From assembly GCA_026418275.1 (NCBI GenBank), contig JAOABQ010000056.1, positions 1 to 64,000 on the forward strand: a DNA stretch of 64,000 nt, read 5' to 3'. The position numbers were made by a program, and so were the translations under genes. The DNA is from Clostridia bacterium (GTDB taxonomy: Bacteria > Bacillota > Clostridia > Acetivibrionales > DSM-2933). Positions 41,961 to 51,700 of this stretch are shown piece after piece; position 1 is the first letter of the stretch, and every line of letters starts with the position of its first letter. The notes under the pieces are model-generated. The model was given only the letters and a program-made list of their open reading frames with translations, did not search any database and had not been told where the DNA came from.

Positions 41961-42965
41961 TTATTCACTTTTTTTCGGTGGAGCTGTAGACTGCCTAACG
42001 ATCAACTGCGGTTCCAGTTTGATTGTTGCGGATCTTTTTAAATCTCCTTTGATTATTTTCAAAAGCAGTTCCACGCCTTTTTTACCCATTTCCTCCGCAG
42101 GCTGTCTCACTGTGGTTAACAGCGGGTGTAGTTGGGATGCAAGACTTTGATCATCGAAACCTGCGACCGACACATGGTCTGGCACTCTAAAACCGTCTTC
42201 TTTTAATGCATCTATTACACCCAGGGCTAAATGATCATCCGCTGCAAAAATAGCGGTAGGAAGATTATTTTCCTGAATCAGCTTTTTAGTGATCTTATAA
42301 CCGTCTTCGAATTCAAACTGAAGAGTTTCTACCACAATCGGTTCCAGTCCGGCCTTTATCATGGTATCCTTATAGGCCTTTTCTCTTTCCCGGCTGCTTA
42401 AAAAGACATCCGGTCCTTTGATATGGAATATTTTTTTGTGCCCGAGTCCAATTAGATAGTTTGTCACATCGCAGCCTCCCTTGTAGTTATCTACAAGTAC
42501 GGTGGATACCGAAGGGTTGTATTTTTGGTTATCCATTAAGACAAAGGGAATTTTTTTGCCCTTCAGCTCCAAAATATACTCATCTTCATGCAGTGGAGAA
42601 AGGAGTAACAGCCCGTCAACCCTGTCCTGCTGGAAGAGATAAGGATTCACGGTTTCTTCGTACATTTGCGGTATGACTGAAAGTGCTAAAAAGTATCCGT
42701 TTGCTTCCAATGTGTCGTTTATGGCCATGATAGCCTGCTGAAGGAATGTATCGGTGATGGTCTGTATTACAAGGCCGATTACACCGGACTTTCCTTTTGC
42801 CAAGCTTCGGGCAGTGGCACTGGGTGTGTAGTTAAGTTCACTCATTGCCTGCAAAACTTTTCTTCTATTGCTTTCCCGGACAGTTTCGGCATTGTTAAGA
42901 ACTTTTGATACTGTTGCTACAGATACCCCGGATTTTTTTGCTACATCATAAATATTATACTTCAT
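41961..42965 (-). CDS. LacI family transcription regulator
   Basis: A 334-residue LacI/GalR protein. The DNA-binding helix-turn-helix is at 1-25 (MKYNIYDVAKKSGVSVATVS) with the hinge RSLAKGKSGVIGLV. A periplasmic-binding-like effector domain follows (FAADDHLALGVIDALKEDGF). It probably represses the adjacent sugar ABC importer and kinase; palindromes of the TATAAGCGCTTATA type in front of those genes fit LacI operators. ATG at 42965 is seven bases after AGAGG. The leader is L1 copy D. It follows the substrate-binding protein gene on the same strand. Confidence 0.93.
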   Translation of the reverse strand: MKYNIYDVAKKSGVSVATVSKVLNNAETVRESNRRKVLQAMSELNYTPSATARSLAKGKSGVIGLVIQTITDTFLQQAIMAINDTLEANGYFLALSVIPQMYEETVNPYLFQQDRVDGLLLLSPLHEDEYILELKGKKIPFVLMDNQKYNPSVSTVLVDNYKGGCDVTNYLIGLGHKKIFHIKGPDVFLSSREREKAYKDTMIKAGLEPIVVETLQFEFEDGYKITKKLIQENNLPTAIFAADDHLALGVIDALKEDGFRVPDHVSVAGFDDQSLASQLHPLLTTVRQPAEEMGKKGVELLLKIIKGDLKRSATIKLEPQLIVRQSTAPPKKSE

Positions 42966-42993
42966 ACAAATTCCTCTCAAAACTTATAAATTT

Positions 42994-43096
42994 ATCTATA
43001 TTGAACGCGATAAAGATTTTACATCTCCGCTTATATTCTTTAATTCAATATCATGAAAATTCCATTTATCCATGTAAAATCACTTTCACGAACTAT
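42994..43096 (-). repeat. L1 leader-type repeat, copy D
   Basis: A full copy on the - strand, ending 28 bases before the LacI ATG on the same strand. The loops GATTTTACAT and ATGTAAAATC are perfectly complementary. The first stem is near perfect; the second stem's 5' arm is diverged. Confidence 0.75.
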
Positions 43097-43106
43097 ACAC
43101 AACATA

Positions 43107-43174
43107 CTAAAAATCTTACATTGTGCCAAACACGCATCCAATGTTTGGGAGGATGACTGCTTGGCACAATGTAA
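43107..43174. repeat. M3 repeat, intact inverted-repeat copy
   Basis: AAATCTTACATTGTGCCAA at the left and TTGGCACAATGTAA at the right form an inverted repeat around a centre reading ATCCAATGTTTGGGAGGAT. Related ends are seen at 29977 and 47417. Confidence 0.5.
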
Positions 43175-43205
43175 TAGTTTCTTTGGGTTATACCAATTTC
43201 TATCA

Positions 43206-43241
43206 TAGAAGTACAGATACAATAATGTACCTGTACTTCTA
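43206..43241 (-). other. Hairpin after the substrate-binding protein gene
   Basis: TAGAAGTACAG pairs with CTGTACTTCTA across 14 bases, about 25 bases downstream of the stop. It lacks a U-run, so it may be an RNA-protecting stem rather than a terminator. Confidence 0.45.
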
Positions 43242-43265
43242 CAAAGTTAATACTATTATACCATA

Positions 43266-44624
43266 TTATTTTTTATATTTGGAGTTAGTTTTTTCAAGTA
43301 ATTCCGAAAGCTTTTTCTGCATTTCCGGTACAACTTGGGCTGCAGTTTTCTTGCCGCTTTTTAGAAGCGGGGTGGTTTCGTTATCTATAATTGTCCATAT
43401 TTGGGAGTAGTTTGTAATTAAGTGGTTGTAGGATTCAACTCCATACTTGGTCCCGCCTATTACTACATTCTCCAAATCTTTTGGATCAATTCCCTTAAAA
43501 CTATTGTAATACTTTTGGGCAGCTTTCGCGTTGGCTGGAGGTGTACCGCCGCTTAGTTCAAGGGATTTTTCTTGTACTTCGGCACTGCACAGGTATTTAA
43601 TCCACTCGAAAGCTTCATTTGGATGCTTGCTGCCTTTAAATATAAATAAAGGGTCTACATAGAGTACATTTCTTACATTCGGGTTTCCGCCATAGGGAAT
43701 TGCCGCTACGCCTACATTAAACTTGCACTCTCCGGCGGAGGCCAACAACCAGGCTCCTGCAACCGCCATACCTATTTTCCCGGATATGAAAGCTTCGCCG
43801 TTTTGACCCGCAATTCCTCTTCGGATACTTTCGTTGGGCTGTACCTTATCTTTCCAAATCATATCAGCAAGTTTTTGATATGCGTTGATAACGCCGGGCG
43901 AATCAAAATAACATTCAGTAGGATGCCCCCCATTGGTCCACGCATCATCGGAAAAGACCTTTTCTCCAAAGTAGACAGGCCTCATATCAGGCTCACCCCA
44001 TGCCCAGTCAATACCGAAGGTAGCATCCGAAACATTATTTGAGCCATTTGAAAGTTTTTTTGCTACTTCAAGCATTTTATCAAAGGTCCAGCTTTTATCT
44101 TCATAATCTGACGGAGGATAGGGAATTTTGGCTTTATCAAACATATCTTTATTGTATATCATGACTGACACGTAGCTGTGTGCTGGTATTCCATATTGTT
44201 TTCCGTTTATTTTGTAGATATTAAGGAGATTTTCCGGAATTCCGGCTTCGGTAGGATTATATTTATTCCCCTCCAAATAGGGTGTCAAATCCAGGAGCTG
44301 ACCTTTGTCATAGAATTCAATGAAACCTGCTTTTCCCCAATGGGATGTGACATCGGGAGGGGTGCCGCCGGCAATCATGGTTTGAAGCTTTTGATCATAC
44401 TGGTCGTAAGGTACTTCCTGTATTTTTACCTTGATGCCCGGGTTTGCCTTTTCGAAATCCGGGACCAGTTCTTTTACATAGTTTTTATCTGCGTCTGTAA
44501 GGGTGTAATGGGTGATTGTAACTTGTTCTCCGCTTCCCGGTGTCGACTTACATCCGGTGAGAGAAATTGCCGCACTTAAGGATAAGATCAGCAGCCCGGC
44601 GATCATTTTTTTTACTTTTAACAT
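43266..44624 (-). CDS. Sugar ABC transporter substrate-binding lipoprotein
   Basis: A 452-residue extracellular solute-binding protein of family 1. The lipoprotein signal ends SAAISLTGC. The mature protein has the usual lobes: ITHYTLTDADKNYVKELVPD, GIKVKIQEVPYDQYDQKLQT, GTPPDVTSHWGKAG and FIFKGSKHPNEAFEWIKYL. It should bind an oligosaccharide or glycoside and deliver it to the two permeases encoded just upstream. ATG at 44624 follows AAAGGGGGC; a frame from 44744 extends into a repeat and is rejected. The M2 repeat lies between this gene and the second permease. No ATPase gene is nearby, so a shared MsmX-type ATPase is likely. Confidence 0.93.
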   Translation of the reverse strand: MLKVKKMIAGLLILSLSAAISLTGCKSTPGSGEQVTITHYTLTDADKNYVKELVPDFEKANPGIKVKIQEVPYDQYDQKLQTMIAGGTPPDVTSHWGKAGFIEFYDKGQLLDLTPYLEGNKYNPTEAGIPENLLNIYKINGKQYGIPAHSYVSVMIYNKDMFDKAKIPYPPSDYEDKSWTFDKMLEVAKKLSNGSNNVSDATFGIDWAWGEPDMRPVYFGEKVFSDDAWTNGGHPTECYFDSPGVINAYQKLADMIWKDKVQPNESIRRGIAGQNGEAFISGKIGMAVAGAWLLASAGECKFNVGVAAIPYGGNPNVRNVLYVDPLFIFKGSKHPNEAFEWIKYLCSAEVQEKSLELSGGTPPANAKAAQKYYNSFKGIDPKDLENVVIGGTKYGVESYNHLITNYSQIWTIIDNETTPLLKSGKKTAAQVVPEMQKKLSELLEKTNSKYKK

Positions 44625-44667
44625 AATGAAGCCCCCTTTAAATGATTGTATTGTAATTTTCCTCAAG

Positions 44668-44775
44668 CTATAATAGATACGAACTGTAAAAGTAAAATTT
44701 CGATTTCTGAAACCTAAGTAAACCAGGTATTTCATCTCTCGCATTTTACTATGTTTATACTTCGTAATCTATAGA
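44668..44775 (-). repeat. M2 MITE-like repeat, copy 1
   Basis: A 108-nt element with imperfect terminal inverted repeats of about 27 bp beginning TAGAT. It is about 90% like the copy at 60656-60763 and lies between the second permease and the substrate-binding gene, inside the importer operon. Confidence 0.75.
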
Positions 44776-44833
44776 AAAGAATGGACCACCTCCTGTGAAA
44801 AAATATCTTCATTTTAAAATGCCTCCTTAAAGC

Positions 44834-45721
44834 TTATTTGATTCCGGTTAAAACAATTCCCTCTACAAAATATTTTTGTGCAACAAAGAACAATAACAAA
44901 ATGGGCAATAGAGCAAGAATCGCGGCGGCCATTAAAGTATTCCACGGGACAATTCTATAATGGGAAATCATACTTGCCATACCCTGGGGAAGTGTAAAGT
45001 GCTCTGTTGAATTCAAATAAATAATTGCACTAAAATAATCATTCCAGGACCATAGGAAAGTAAAAATAGCGATGGTTGCAAGTGCCGGTTTGCATAAGGG
45101 AAGTGCGATATTCCACCATGTTCTTATTTCAGAACAGCCGTCAATTTTTGCTGCATCGAACAGGTCATCAGGCAAGGTGGAGAAGAACTGGCGTACAAGA
45201 AAAATCATATAGGCGGACCCGAAAAATGAAGGTACGATTAAAGGTAAAAATGAATCAACCCAGCCAAAGTTTCTGAAAAGTAGAAACTGAGGAATGATGA
45301 TTGCCGGCAGAGGAAGCATCAGGGTACTTAACAAAACCATAAATAAAACCTTTTTTTCCTTCACATTGTACCGGGAGAATCCAAAACCAACAAAAGAAGA
45401 AGCTAAAACTGTTCCGATGACAACCAGTACGGACACGATGATGCTGTTTAAATAGTATCTTCCGAACTGGACCCTTTCACCAACCTTTAAAAAATTTTCA
45501 ATATGTATTTCTAAAGGAAACAAAGTAGGTGGAATTTTTTTTAATTCATCCCCACTCTTTAATGCAGTAATGAATAAGTAGTAAACTGGAATCAGCATAA
45601 CTACGGTTGCAGTGATGAGTAAAGCAAACTTCAGTATTTTAAAAATAAGATCTGAATGATTCTCAAAAGAGATTTTTTTTGTTTTGATATTTTTTTCAGG
45701 CAGCGATTCAAGATTACTCAT
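44834..45721 (-). CDS. Sugar ABC transporter permease (MalG/UgpE type)
   Basis: A 295-residue permease with six transmembrane helices. The EAA-loop motif that contacts the ATPase is DDLFDAAKIDGCSEIRTWWN, ending WNIALPLCKPALATI. ATG at 45721 follows GGGGGGC at seven bases and overlaps the stop of the first permease gene by eight bases. It pairs with that gene product to form the membrane channel. The importer's ATP-binding protein is missing from the window. Confidence 0.93.
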   Translation of the reverse strand: MSNLESLPEKNIKTKKISFENHSDLIFKILKFALLITATVVMLIPVYYLFITALKSGDELKKIPPTLFPLEIHIENFLKVGERVQFGRYYLNSIIVSVLVVIGTVLASSFVGFGFSRYNVKEKKVLFMVLLSTLMLPLPAIIIPQFLLFRNFGWVDSFLPLIVPSFFGSAYMIFLVRQFFSTLPDDLFDAAKIDGCSEIRTWWNIALPLCKPALATIAIFTFLWSWNDYFSAIIYLNSTEHFTLPQGMASMISHYRIVPWNTLMAAAILALLPILLLFFVAQKYFVEGIVLTGIK

Positions 45722-46616
45722 TGTTTTGCCCCCCTTCGTAGTAAACATATTTCTTGGATAATTTTAAGATGACTGCAGTTAAAAGCATAATCATAATAAG
45801 TAAGATCCAAGCCATTGCAGATGCATATCCAAACTTTGAATTTTGAAACCCATTGGCATAAAGGTAATAGACATAGAAATGGGTAGCATAATGAGGTCCG
45901 CCATTGTTTGTCATAATGACTGCCTGGGTAAAAATTTGAAAGGAATCAATGATTCCGATAATAAGCTGAAAGAGAAATATTGGAGATATCATGGGGAAAG
46001 TAACATGCCTAAACTGCTGCCAGCGGCCTGCGCCATCCAGTATGGAGGCTTCCTTGAGGCTAGGCGGTACACCTTGCAGCGCGGCTAGAAAAATTACCAT
46101 TCCGGCACCGGATGCCCAAAGACTTGAAATAACTAAGGCCGGGACTGCCCAGTGCTCATCAAGAAGCCACATAGGGCCCTGAATACCCACTAGTTTAAGC
46201 ATATTATTGATGAAACCGAATTCGGCATTAAACATCCAGAGCCAAAGTAAGGATAATACAACACCTGAAATCATGCTGGGCATATATAGTGCGGTTCTAA
46301 AAAAACCTTTAGCAGGTATATTTTGATTGACCAGGTGTGCAAGTGACAGTGATAAAATAAGCTGGAGTGGAACGCTGAGAAACGTATAATACAGGGTTAC
46401 TTTTACAGACTTCCAAAAAAGAGGGTCGTTAAAAAAGAGTTCCTTAAAATTGCCCAAACCAATAAAAGCAGCAGAGTTATAACCGTCATAGTTTGTAAAG
46501 CTATAGTATATGGAAGCAATAATCGGATAAAGCGTGAACAAAGTAAAACCGATTATCCAGGGGCTAATGAAAAGGTAAAAGTATAACCTATGGCGTTTTG
46601 CATCATTCGAAATCAT
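45714..46616 (-). CDS. Sugar ABC transporter permease (MalF/UgpA type)
   Basis: A 300-residue permease. It starts MISNDAKRHRLYFYLFISPW and has six helices; its EAA loop is PPSLKEASILDGAGRWQQFR. ATG follows AAAGGGGATG. It is the first gene of the importer operon. The LacI-type operator at 46654-46667 lies 38 bases upstream of the start, where a bound repressor would block transcription. Confidence 0.93.
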   Translation of the reverse strand: MISNDAKRHRLYFYLFISPWIIGFTLFTLYPIIASIYYSFTNYDGYNSAAFIGLGNFKELFFNDPLFWKSVKVTLYYTFLSVPLQLILSLSLAHLVNQNIPAKGFFRTALYMPSMISGVVLSLLWLWMFNAEFGFINNMLKLVGIQGPMWLLDEHWAVPALVISSLWASGAGMVIFLAALQGVPPSLKEASILDGAGRWQQFRHVTFPMISPIFLFQLIIGIIDSFQIFTQAVIMTNNGGPHYATHFYVYYLYANGFQNSKFGYASAMAWILLIMIMLLTAVILKLSKKYVYYEGGQNNE

Positions 46617-46653
46617 AATATCATCCCCTTTTTGTGAATTATTACCACAATAC

Positions 46654-46667
46654 TAAAAGCGCTTATA
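46654..46667. promoter_or_regulatory. LacI-type operator, importer operon
   Basis: TAAAAGCGCTTATA, a palindrome with one mismatch, 38 bases before the first permease gene. The AAGCGCTT core is typical of LacI/CcpA-family sites. Confidence 0.65.
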
Positions 46668-46886
46668 ATTTTATTATAAACTATTTAAAGAAAAATTCAA
46701 GTATTTATTGGATATCTTTATCTATGCTTACGTTAGGATGATAAGCCGCATCATAACGTAAAATTTGGAGAAAGTTGTCGGTTTTAAAAGAAAATTGCTG
46801 TTAATTTGTGCTTCCTTTACTACAATAATATTGGGGCTGCAAGCCTTTGGCTATACATGCTATAAGAACAAAATTATTTTAATAGA

Positions 46887-46900
46887 TAGAAGCGCTTATA
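46887..46900. promoter_or_regulatory. LacI-type operator, second site
   Basis: TAGAAGCGCTTATA, the same core with one mismatched pair, 233 bases from the first site. Suitable for looping by a tetrameric repressor or control toward the kinase. Confidence 0.55.
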
Positions 46901-47365
46901 TTGAAAACTATGTTTTTTTATGTTATCATAAAAGTATAACCGTTTTAATAATTAAATGAAAAACAGAATGCCCTATAGAATAAATTGAAAATAGTTAAGA
47001 AACCTCTGCCCAATACTAAGTATACCTGTTATTGGATTTTGTGTCTATATAGAACATGGATTTTTATTATTTAACATTGAAGTATAATACTGGACTTTCA
47101 GCTGTTAATTAGTTATAGTATTAGTTATAGCAGTTTCGGAAAAAGAGACTTCGGTTATAAGAATTATATTTAAGTATCCGATATATGCTATGCAGGATGA
47201 TTGATGAATGTCATAATATTTATAATGAAATTCATCTTATTATATAATATTTTATCGGTAATCTTTATATGACGGTCACATATCATATAATAATGAATAT
47301 AGTAGTTTCAATTTAGATATTACACAGGAAAAGAGCCAACAAAAAGGTCTCTAAATATATAACGC

Positions 47366-47438
47366 AAGAAATCCTACCATACTGCTTTCAGGGCCCCTAG
47401 AACATAGGATGTCTGTTTGGCACAATATGAGATTTATA
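47366..47438 (+). repeat. M3 repeat, probable copy
   Basis: The right end TTGGCACAATATGAGATTTA (47417-47436) matches the other M3 ends; the left end is degenerate. Confidence 0.35.
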
Positions 47439-47533
47439 GTGCGTATATTGTATATATTATGTACAGATTTTTTATGCTCAGCAGGTGTAATAATATCGTT
47501 GTTGGTATGCTATATAAAGAGGAGGAAGATGGA

Positions 47534-48508
47534 ATGAAATTATTTGCTGCGATTGACGGTGGAGGCACAAAAACAAGATGTATTATCGGTGATGAGAATG
47601 GTAACATCTTTGGGGATTATACAGGAGCAGCGTCAAACCACCAGCTTGTCGGAAAAGAAAGGGCAGCAGCTTCTATTGAGGAGTGTTTTGTACATACATT
47701 AAAGGGGGCCGGATTTACGAAGGAAGAGATGCACTTTATTTATTTAGGTTTATCGGGAGCAGATCTTCCGTCTGATTTCGAAATTTTAAAAGATATTTGC
47801 AAACCCATATTTGATCCAGTACTGTTTGAAATTGTAAATGATACGTGGATAAGTCTGCGGAGCGGGCTTAATGATACATGGGGAGCAGTTTCCATTTGTG
47901 GGACTGGAGCAAATGCTGCCGCGAGGCACCCGGATGGAAAAAACTTCATACTTCCTTCCATTAGCTACGAATTAGGAAATTATGGCGGAGGGGGCCATTT
48001 AACTGAAAAAGCTTTACATCGGGCTTTTCGTGCAAATGAAGGAACAGGCTCTTCCACACTATTGCAAGAATATTTGCCGATAGCACTAAAGGTGCAGAGC
48101 ATGGATGAGTTGTTTTCAAGATTTTATCCCAAGAGAATAATAACCCAGGAGGAGCTTCTTAAAGTACCGCCTCTTGTTTTTGAATTGGCAAGTAAAAGGG
48201 ATAATGTTTGTCAGGAGCTTTTGATAGAGATGGGCAATGTCTTAGGGGAAATGGTTGCAGGGGTTATTCAAAGGGTTGGTATGGAGGATATGGAGGTTCC
48301 CGTTGTACTAGGGGGAAGTTTGTATAAGGGCAGTAATCCCTTGTTGGTAGATCAGCTTACAATTACACTGCACCGTACAGCGCCAAAAGCTTTTGTGAAA
48401 TTGCCTACGTTACCGCCGGTTGCCGGGGCATATCTTTCTGCTCTTGACCTGATGAATATAAAGGTGAATAGTGATGTGTATGAAAAGTTAAATATGAGTC
48501 TAAAGTAA
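47534..48508 (+). CDS. BadF/BadG family sugar kinase (N-acetylglucosamine kinase-like)
   Basis: A 324-residue ASKHA-fold kinase. The first phosphate loop is FAAIDGGGTKTRCIIGDENG. The second is WGAVSICGTGANAAARHPDG, and LPSISYELGNYGGGGHLTEKAL and VPVVLGGSLYKG follow. The family phosphorylates amino sugars such as N-acetylglucosamine, or activates 2-hydroxyacyl-CoA dehydratases. The sugar importer and LacI regulator beside it favour the sugar kinase reading. ATG at 47534 follows GAGGAGGAAGATGG; a frame from 47417 starts in the M3 repeat and is rejected. Confidence 0.88.
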   Translation: MKLFAAIDGGGTKTRCIIGDENGNIFGDYTGAASNHQLVGKERAAASIEECFVHTLKGAGFTKEEMHFIYLGLSGADLPSDFEILKDICKPIFDPVLFEIVNDTWISLRSGLNDTWGAVSICGTGANAAARHPDGKNFILPSISYELGNYGGGGHLTEKALHRAFRANEGTGSSTLLQEYLPIALKVQSMDELFSRFYPKRIITQEELLKVPPLVFELASKRDNVCQELLIEMGNVLGEMVAGVIQRVGMEDMEVPVVLGGSLYKGSNPLLVDQLTITLHRTAPKAFVKLPTLPPVAGAYLSALDLMNIKVNSDVYEKLNMSLK

Positions 48509-48529
48509 AAAATAAGTATTGATTAAATT

Positions 48530-48564
48530 AAAAACCGGAAGCCAACTGGCCTCCGGTTTCTTGA
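48530..48564 (+). terminator. Terminator of the sugar kinase gene
   Basis: AAACCGGAAGCC pairs with GGCCTCCGGTTT (bulged) and ends in a short T-run. Confidence 0.6.
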
Positions 48565-48577
48565 TATGGTAATTTCA

Positions 48578-49306
48578 CTAGTTAAGGGTGGTAATTTGGG
48601 TGTTCTTGGGAAGGGTAACCATATCATCCGTTACTTTTCCGATTTCAAATTTTTTAAACTCGATGGTTGTTGAAACAGAATCATCTGAACTGGAATGAAC
48701 GGTGCCTTTTAAGATAATTCCCTTGTCCTCCCATACATAAAAGGTCCATTTGGGACTTATGGTATCACTGCTGAAAACTAAACATTTCTTACCGTCTACA
48801 TCTTCCTTCCTTATAAACTTATATTTGTCAAGGTTTGGTTCACCGATAACTGCTGTGACCATACTGAACGGGTTGGATTCGTTATTGAGGTTGGGAAGAC
48901 CTGCTTTTGTTGCTTTACTCATATCATTGGACCAGGTAGTATAAGCTTCATTTTTTGCATAATCAATAAAAATAATCATGCCGTCTGAATCCAGTTTCAT
49001 CTTTGTATCCTTGATCCACATTTTGTAAGTATTGAAATTTTCACGGGTTCTAAAGTAGTATTCATAATAATAATTCTTTATTCCTTTAGATTTGCTTAAA
49101 ACTTCAGAAAGCCTCGGTCCATTGTTTTGGACGGCGGATGGCGGAGCGGTGACGGCTTTGGAATCACCGGACATAACGGAAGAAGGCTTCGCCGAACTGC
49201 TGGGAGATACGGATGGTCCTTTTCCTGAATCGTTTCCACATGCGGATGTAAATAAGAAAGCTGTAAATAAAACTGCACTTAAACCAACCTTAAACACACA
49301 CTTCAT
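48578..49306 (-). CDS. Lipoprotein of unknown function (LolA-like fold possible)
   Basis: A 242-residue lipoprotein with signal MKCVFKVGLSAVLFTAFLFT and lipobox FTSAC. A Ser/Pro-rich linker follows to about residue 60. The mature domain (GIKNYYYEYYFRTRENFNTY ... KWTFYVWEDKGIILKG ... IEFKKFEIGKVTDDMVTLP) is beta-rich, in the style of LolA/outer-membrane lipoprotein-carrier-like domains found on Gram-positive surface lipoproteins. Start: ATG at 49306; TTG at 49318 is in frame but touches the AAAAGGGG site. It converges on the sugar kinase. The function is not established. Confidence 0.65.
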   Translation of the reverse strand: MKCVFKVGLSAVLFTAFLFTSACGNDSGKGPSVSPSSSAKPSSVMSGDSKAVTAPPSAVQNNGPRLSEVLSKSKGIKNYYYEYYFRTRENFNTYKMWIKDTKMKLDSDGMIIFIDYAKNEAYTTWSNDMSKATKAGLPNLNNESNPFSMVTAVIGEPNLDKYKFIRKEDVDGKKCLVFSSDTISPKWTFYVWEDKGIILKGTVHSSSDDSVSTTIEFKKFEIGKVTDDMVTLPKNTQITTLN

Positions 49307-49524
49307 ACTTTGTTTCAACCCCTTTTATGTATATCTGCATTCGTTTTTACAAAATAATCATACCATATCCCAAGGATATTTACAAAGGCAACTTTCATAA
49401 AGGGCATGTGGTTTTGGGTGTGAAGAAAGAGCTTTTACGAATTTTGCAAAAAGGCATGATCGGTCAAATGCAAAAGGTTAACCGTATTCTACGCATCCGG
49501 TGTTGAAAAACAATAAGTATAATA

Positions 49525-49559
49525 ATAGAAAGCATTGGCAAAATGCCAATGCTTTCTAT
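49525..49559 (-). terminator. Terminator of the glutamine synthetase gene
   Basis: A 16-bp stem, ATAGAAAGCATTGGCA with its complement at 49544-49559, loop AAA. It can serve both directions. Confidence 0.8.
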
Positions 49560-49573
49560 TGAAATGGTTAAAA

Positions 49574-51700
49574 TTAAACTTTAAAGAGTAAATCACCGTA
49601 AGTGGGTATAGGCCAAAACTCTTCATCTACTAATGTTTCAAGTTTATCCCCATCGATCCTCAGCATACCCATTTTGGAGAAAACGTCATCCCTGTAATAA
49701 CAAGCCAGCTTATAGGAATCATTATGCATCTGTACAGCGTCAGCTACTGATTTTTCAAGGTTTATAATGTTTTTCCTGAAGGAAGCAATAACGGCTGAAA
49801 GTTCAACAAGAAGCTCGGATTGAGCAGAAATATCAGCATTTACACCGGTAGATTTAATGGTATTGATGGATTCGGCAAGTTTGGTTGCAAACTTGATGGA
49901 AGCCGGTAAAAGCTGACGTTTTGCCATTTCCAGCATTGTCAAAGCCTCAATATTAATTGTTTTAATATAGTTTTCTAAAGATATTTCATAGCGGGATTCC
50001 ATTTCTGTTTTACTTAATACCTTATGTTTTGCCATCACTTCAATGTTTTTTTCTGCAATAATGGCAGGGATAGAAGCTACCGAAGATTTAATGTTGGGTA
50101 ACCCTCTGGCTTCGGCTTCCTTAACCCAATCTTCCGAATAATTGTTTCCGTTAAATATAATTCTCTTGTGTTTTGCAACGATTTCCTGAAGCAACTTTTG
50201 CATTTCTGTGTTGAAATCTTGAGCTTTTTCCAAACGCTCTGCAATTTGGCTTAAGATTTCCGCAACAATGGTATTTAAAGTAAAGTTAGGTGCTGCAATG
50301 GATCCGGATGAGGGAACCATTCTAAATTCAAATTTATTTCCTGTGAAGGCAAAAGGCGATGTTCTGTTTCTATCCGTAGAATCTTTCGGAAGAGAAGGCA
50401 GGGTTGAAACACCGATTCTAAGTTCGCCGCCTTGTTTGGATTGTAATGCTTCACCTTTTTCAATTTGTTCGAGAATATCTGTAAGTTGTTCACCGAGGAA
50501 GATGGAGATTATGGCTGGCGGCGCTTCGTTAGCTCCCAAACGGTGGTCATTGCCCGGATTGGCCGCGGACACACGGAGTAAGTCGGCATAATCGTCAACT
50601 GCTTTGATAACGGCACAAAGGAAAACAAGGAACTGAGCGTTGTCATGGGGAGTATTTCCCGGATCCAACAGATTTTGACCGTCATTTGTGCTCAAAGACC
50701 AATTGTTGTGTTTTCCAGAACCGTTAACACCGGCGAAGGGTTTTTCATGCAGCAGACAAACCAGACCATGGCGGTTTGCTACCCTTTTCATTGTTTCCAT
50801 GGTAAGTTGGTTGTGGTCGGTAGCGATATTGGTGGTGCTGAAAATGGGTGCAAGTTCGTGCTGTGCAGGTGCAACTTCATTATGCTTTGTTTTTGCCGAT
50901 ACTCCAAGTTTCCACAACTCTATATCCAACTCTTTCATGAAAGCAGAGATTCTATCTTTTATAGTTCCGAAATAGTGGTCTTCCAATTCCTGGCCTTTGG
51001 GAGGTTTGGCGCCGAATAAGGTTCTTCCTGTATAAATAAGGTCTTTACGTTGATCATATAAGCCTTTATCGATAAGAAAATATTCCTGCTCCGCACCTAC
51101 AGTTGTAATTACTCTTGTTGCGGTAGTGTTGCCAAAGAGTCTTAAAACGCGGATTGCTTGTTTTGATATTACTTCCATTGATCTTAAGAGAGGTGTTTTT
51201 TTGTCAAGGGCTTCGCCTGTGTAGGAACAGAAGGCGGTAGGTATGCATAACGTAACACCCGCAGCATCTTCTTTTAGGAAAGCTGGTGAAGTACAATCCC
51301 ATGCAGTATAACCTCTTGCTTCAAAGGTTGCTCTTAATCCGCCGGAAGGGAAGGAAGAAGCATCAGGCTCGCCTTTAATCAGTTCTTTCCCCGAAAACTC
51401 CATAATTACTTTTCCGTCAGAGGTAGGGGAAATAAACGAGTCGTGTTTTTCTGCGGTAATGCCTGTCATTGGCTGAAACCAATGGGTAAAATGGGTTGCA
51501 CCTTTTTCGATTGCCCAATCCTTCATTGCATTTGCTACAACCTCTGCAACTGTAGGATCCAATGAAATACCATCATCAATCGTTTTTCTTAATGCCTTAT
51601 AGGTAGCTTTTGGGAGACGTTCCCTCATGACTGAATCATTAAACACATTAGAACCATAGATATTACTTAAGTAACCTTCTGTCATAATAGATTTTTCCAT
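49574..51700 (-). CDS. glnN: Glutamine synthetase type III
   Basis: A 708-residue enzyme, the length expected for type III and almost twice that of type I. Conserved blocks include [58 protein letters not shown] and [20 protein letters not shown]. The ATP/ammonia region is [18 protein letters not shown]. It makes glutamine from glutamate, ammonia and ATP, and forms large dodecamers. ATG at 51700 follows AAAGGGG. It has a leader of about 100 bases with a possible attenuator hairpin. No other nitrogen gene is adjacent; the sigma-54 gene is 25 kb away. Confidence 0.96.
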   Translation of the reverse strand: MEKSIMTEGYLSNIYGSNVFNDSVMRERLPKATYKALRKTIDDGISLDPTVAEVVANAMKDWAIEKGATHFTHWFQPMTGITAEKHDSFISPTSDGKVIMEFSGKELIKGEPDASSFPSGGLRATFEARGYTAWDCTSPAFLKEDAAGVTLCIPTAFCSYTGEALDKKTPLLRSMEVISKQAIRVLRLFGNTTATRVITTVGAEQEYFLIDKGLYDQRKDLIYTGRTLFGAKPPKGQELEDHYFGTIKDRISAFMKELDIELWKLGVSAKTKHNEVAPAQHELAPIFSTTNIATDHNQLTMETMKRVANRHGLVCLLHEKPFAGVNGSGKHNNWSLSTNDGQNLLDPGNTPHDNAQFLVFLCAVIKAVDDYADLLRVSAANPGNDHRLGANEAPPAIISIFLGEQLTDILEQIEKGEALQSKQGGELRIGVSTLPSLPKDSTDRNRTSPFAFTGNKFEFRMVPSSGSIAAPNFTLNTIVAEILSQIAERLEKAQDFNTEMQKLLQEIVAKHKRIIFNGNNYSEDWVKEAEARGLPNIKSSVASIPAIIAEKNIEVMAKHKVLSKTEMESRYEISLENYIKTINIEALTMLEMAKRQLLPASIKFATKLAESINTIKSTGVNADISAQSELLVELSAVIASFRKNIINLEKSVADAVQMHNDSYKLACYYRDDVFSKMGMLRIDGDKLETLVDEEFWPIPTYGDLLFKV

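Larger units (their letters stand above)
42966..43265. other. Intergenic region packed with repeats
   Basis: Three hundred bases between the LacI and substrate-binding genes, almost filled by L1 copy D, an M3 element (43107-43174) and a hairpin (43206-43241). No gene is seen. Confidence 0.5.
46617..47533. other. Divergent intergenic region with two LacI-type operators
   Basis: About 920 AT-rich bases between the importer operon and the sugar kinase. It contains operator-like palindromes at 46654-46667 and 46887-46900, and an M3-like repeat near 47366-47438. A short ORF at 46765-46959 lacks a good start and is not accepted. The promoter for the kinase was not identified. Confidence 0.45.

Noticed and set aside
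43161..43174. TTGGCACAATGTAA as a possible sigma-54 promoter near the LacI locus
   Set aside because: The -24-like TGGCAC is present, but the -12 TTGC element is absent at the correct spacing, and the sequence recurs as the end of the M3 repeat.
46765..46959. Open frame of 64 codons in the importer/kinase intergenic region
   Set aside because: It begins at a poor start codon with no suitable ribosome site, includes the operator palindrome and has biased AT-rich composition; it reads like a chance frame.
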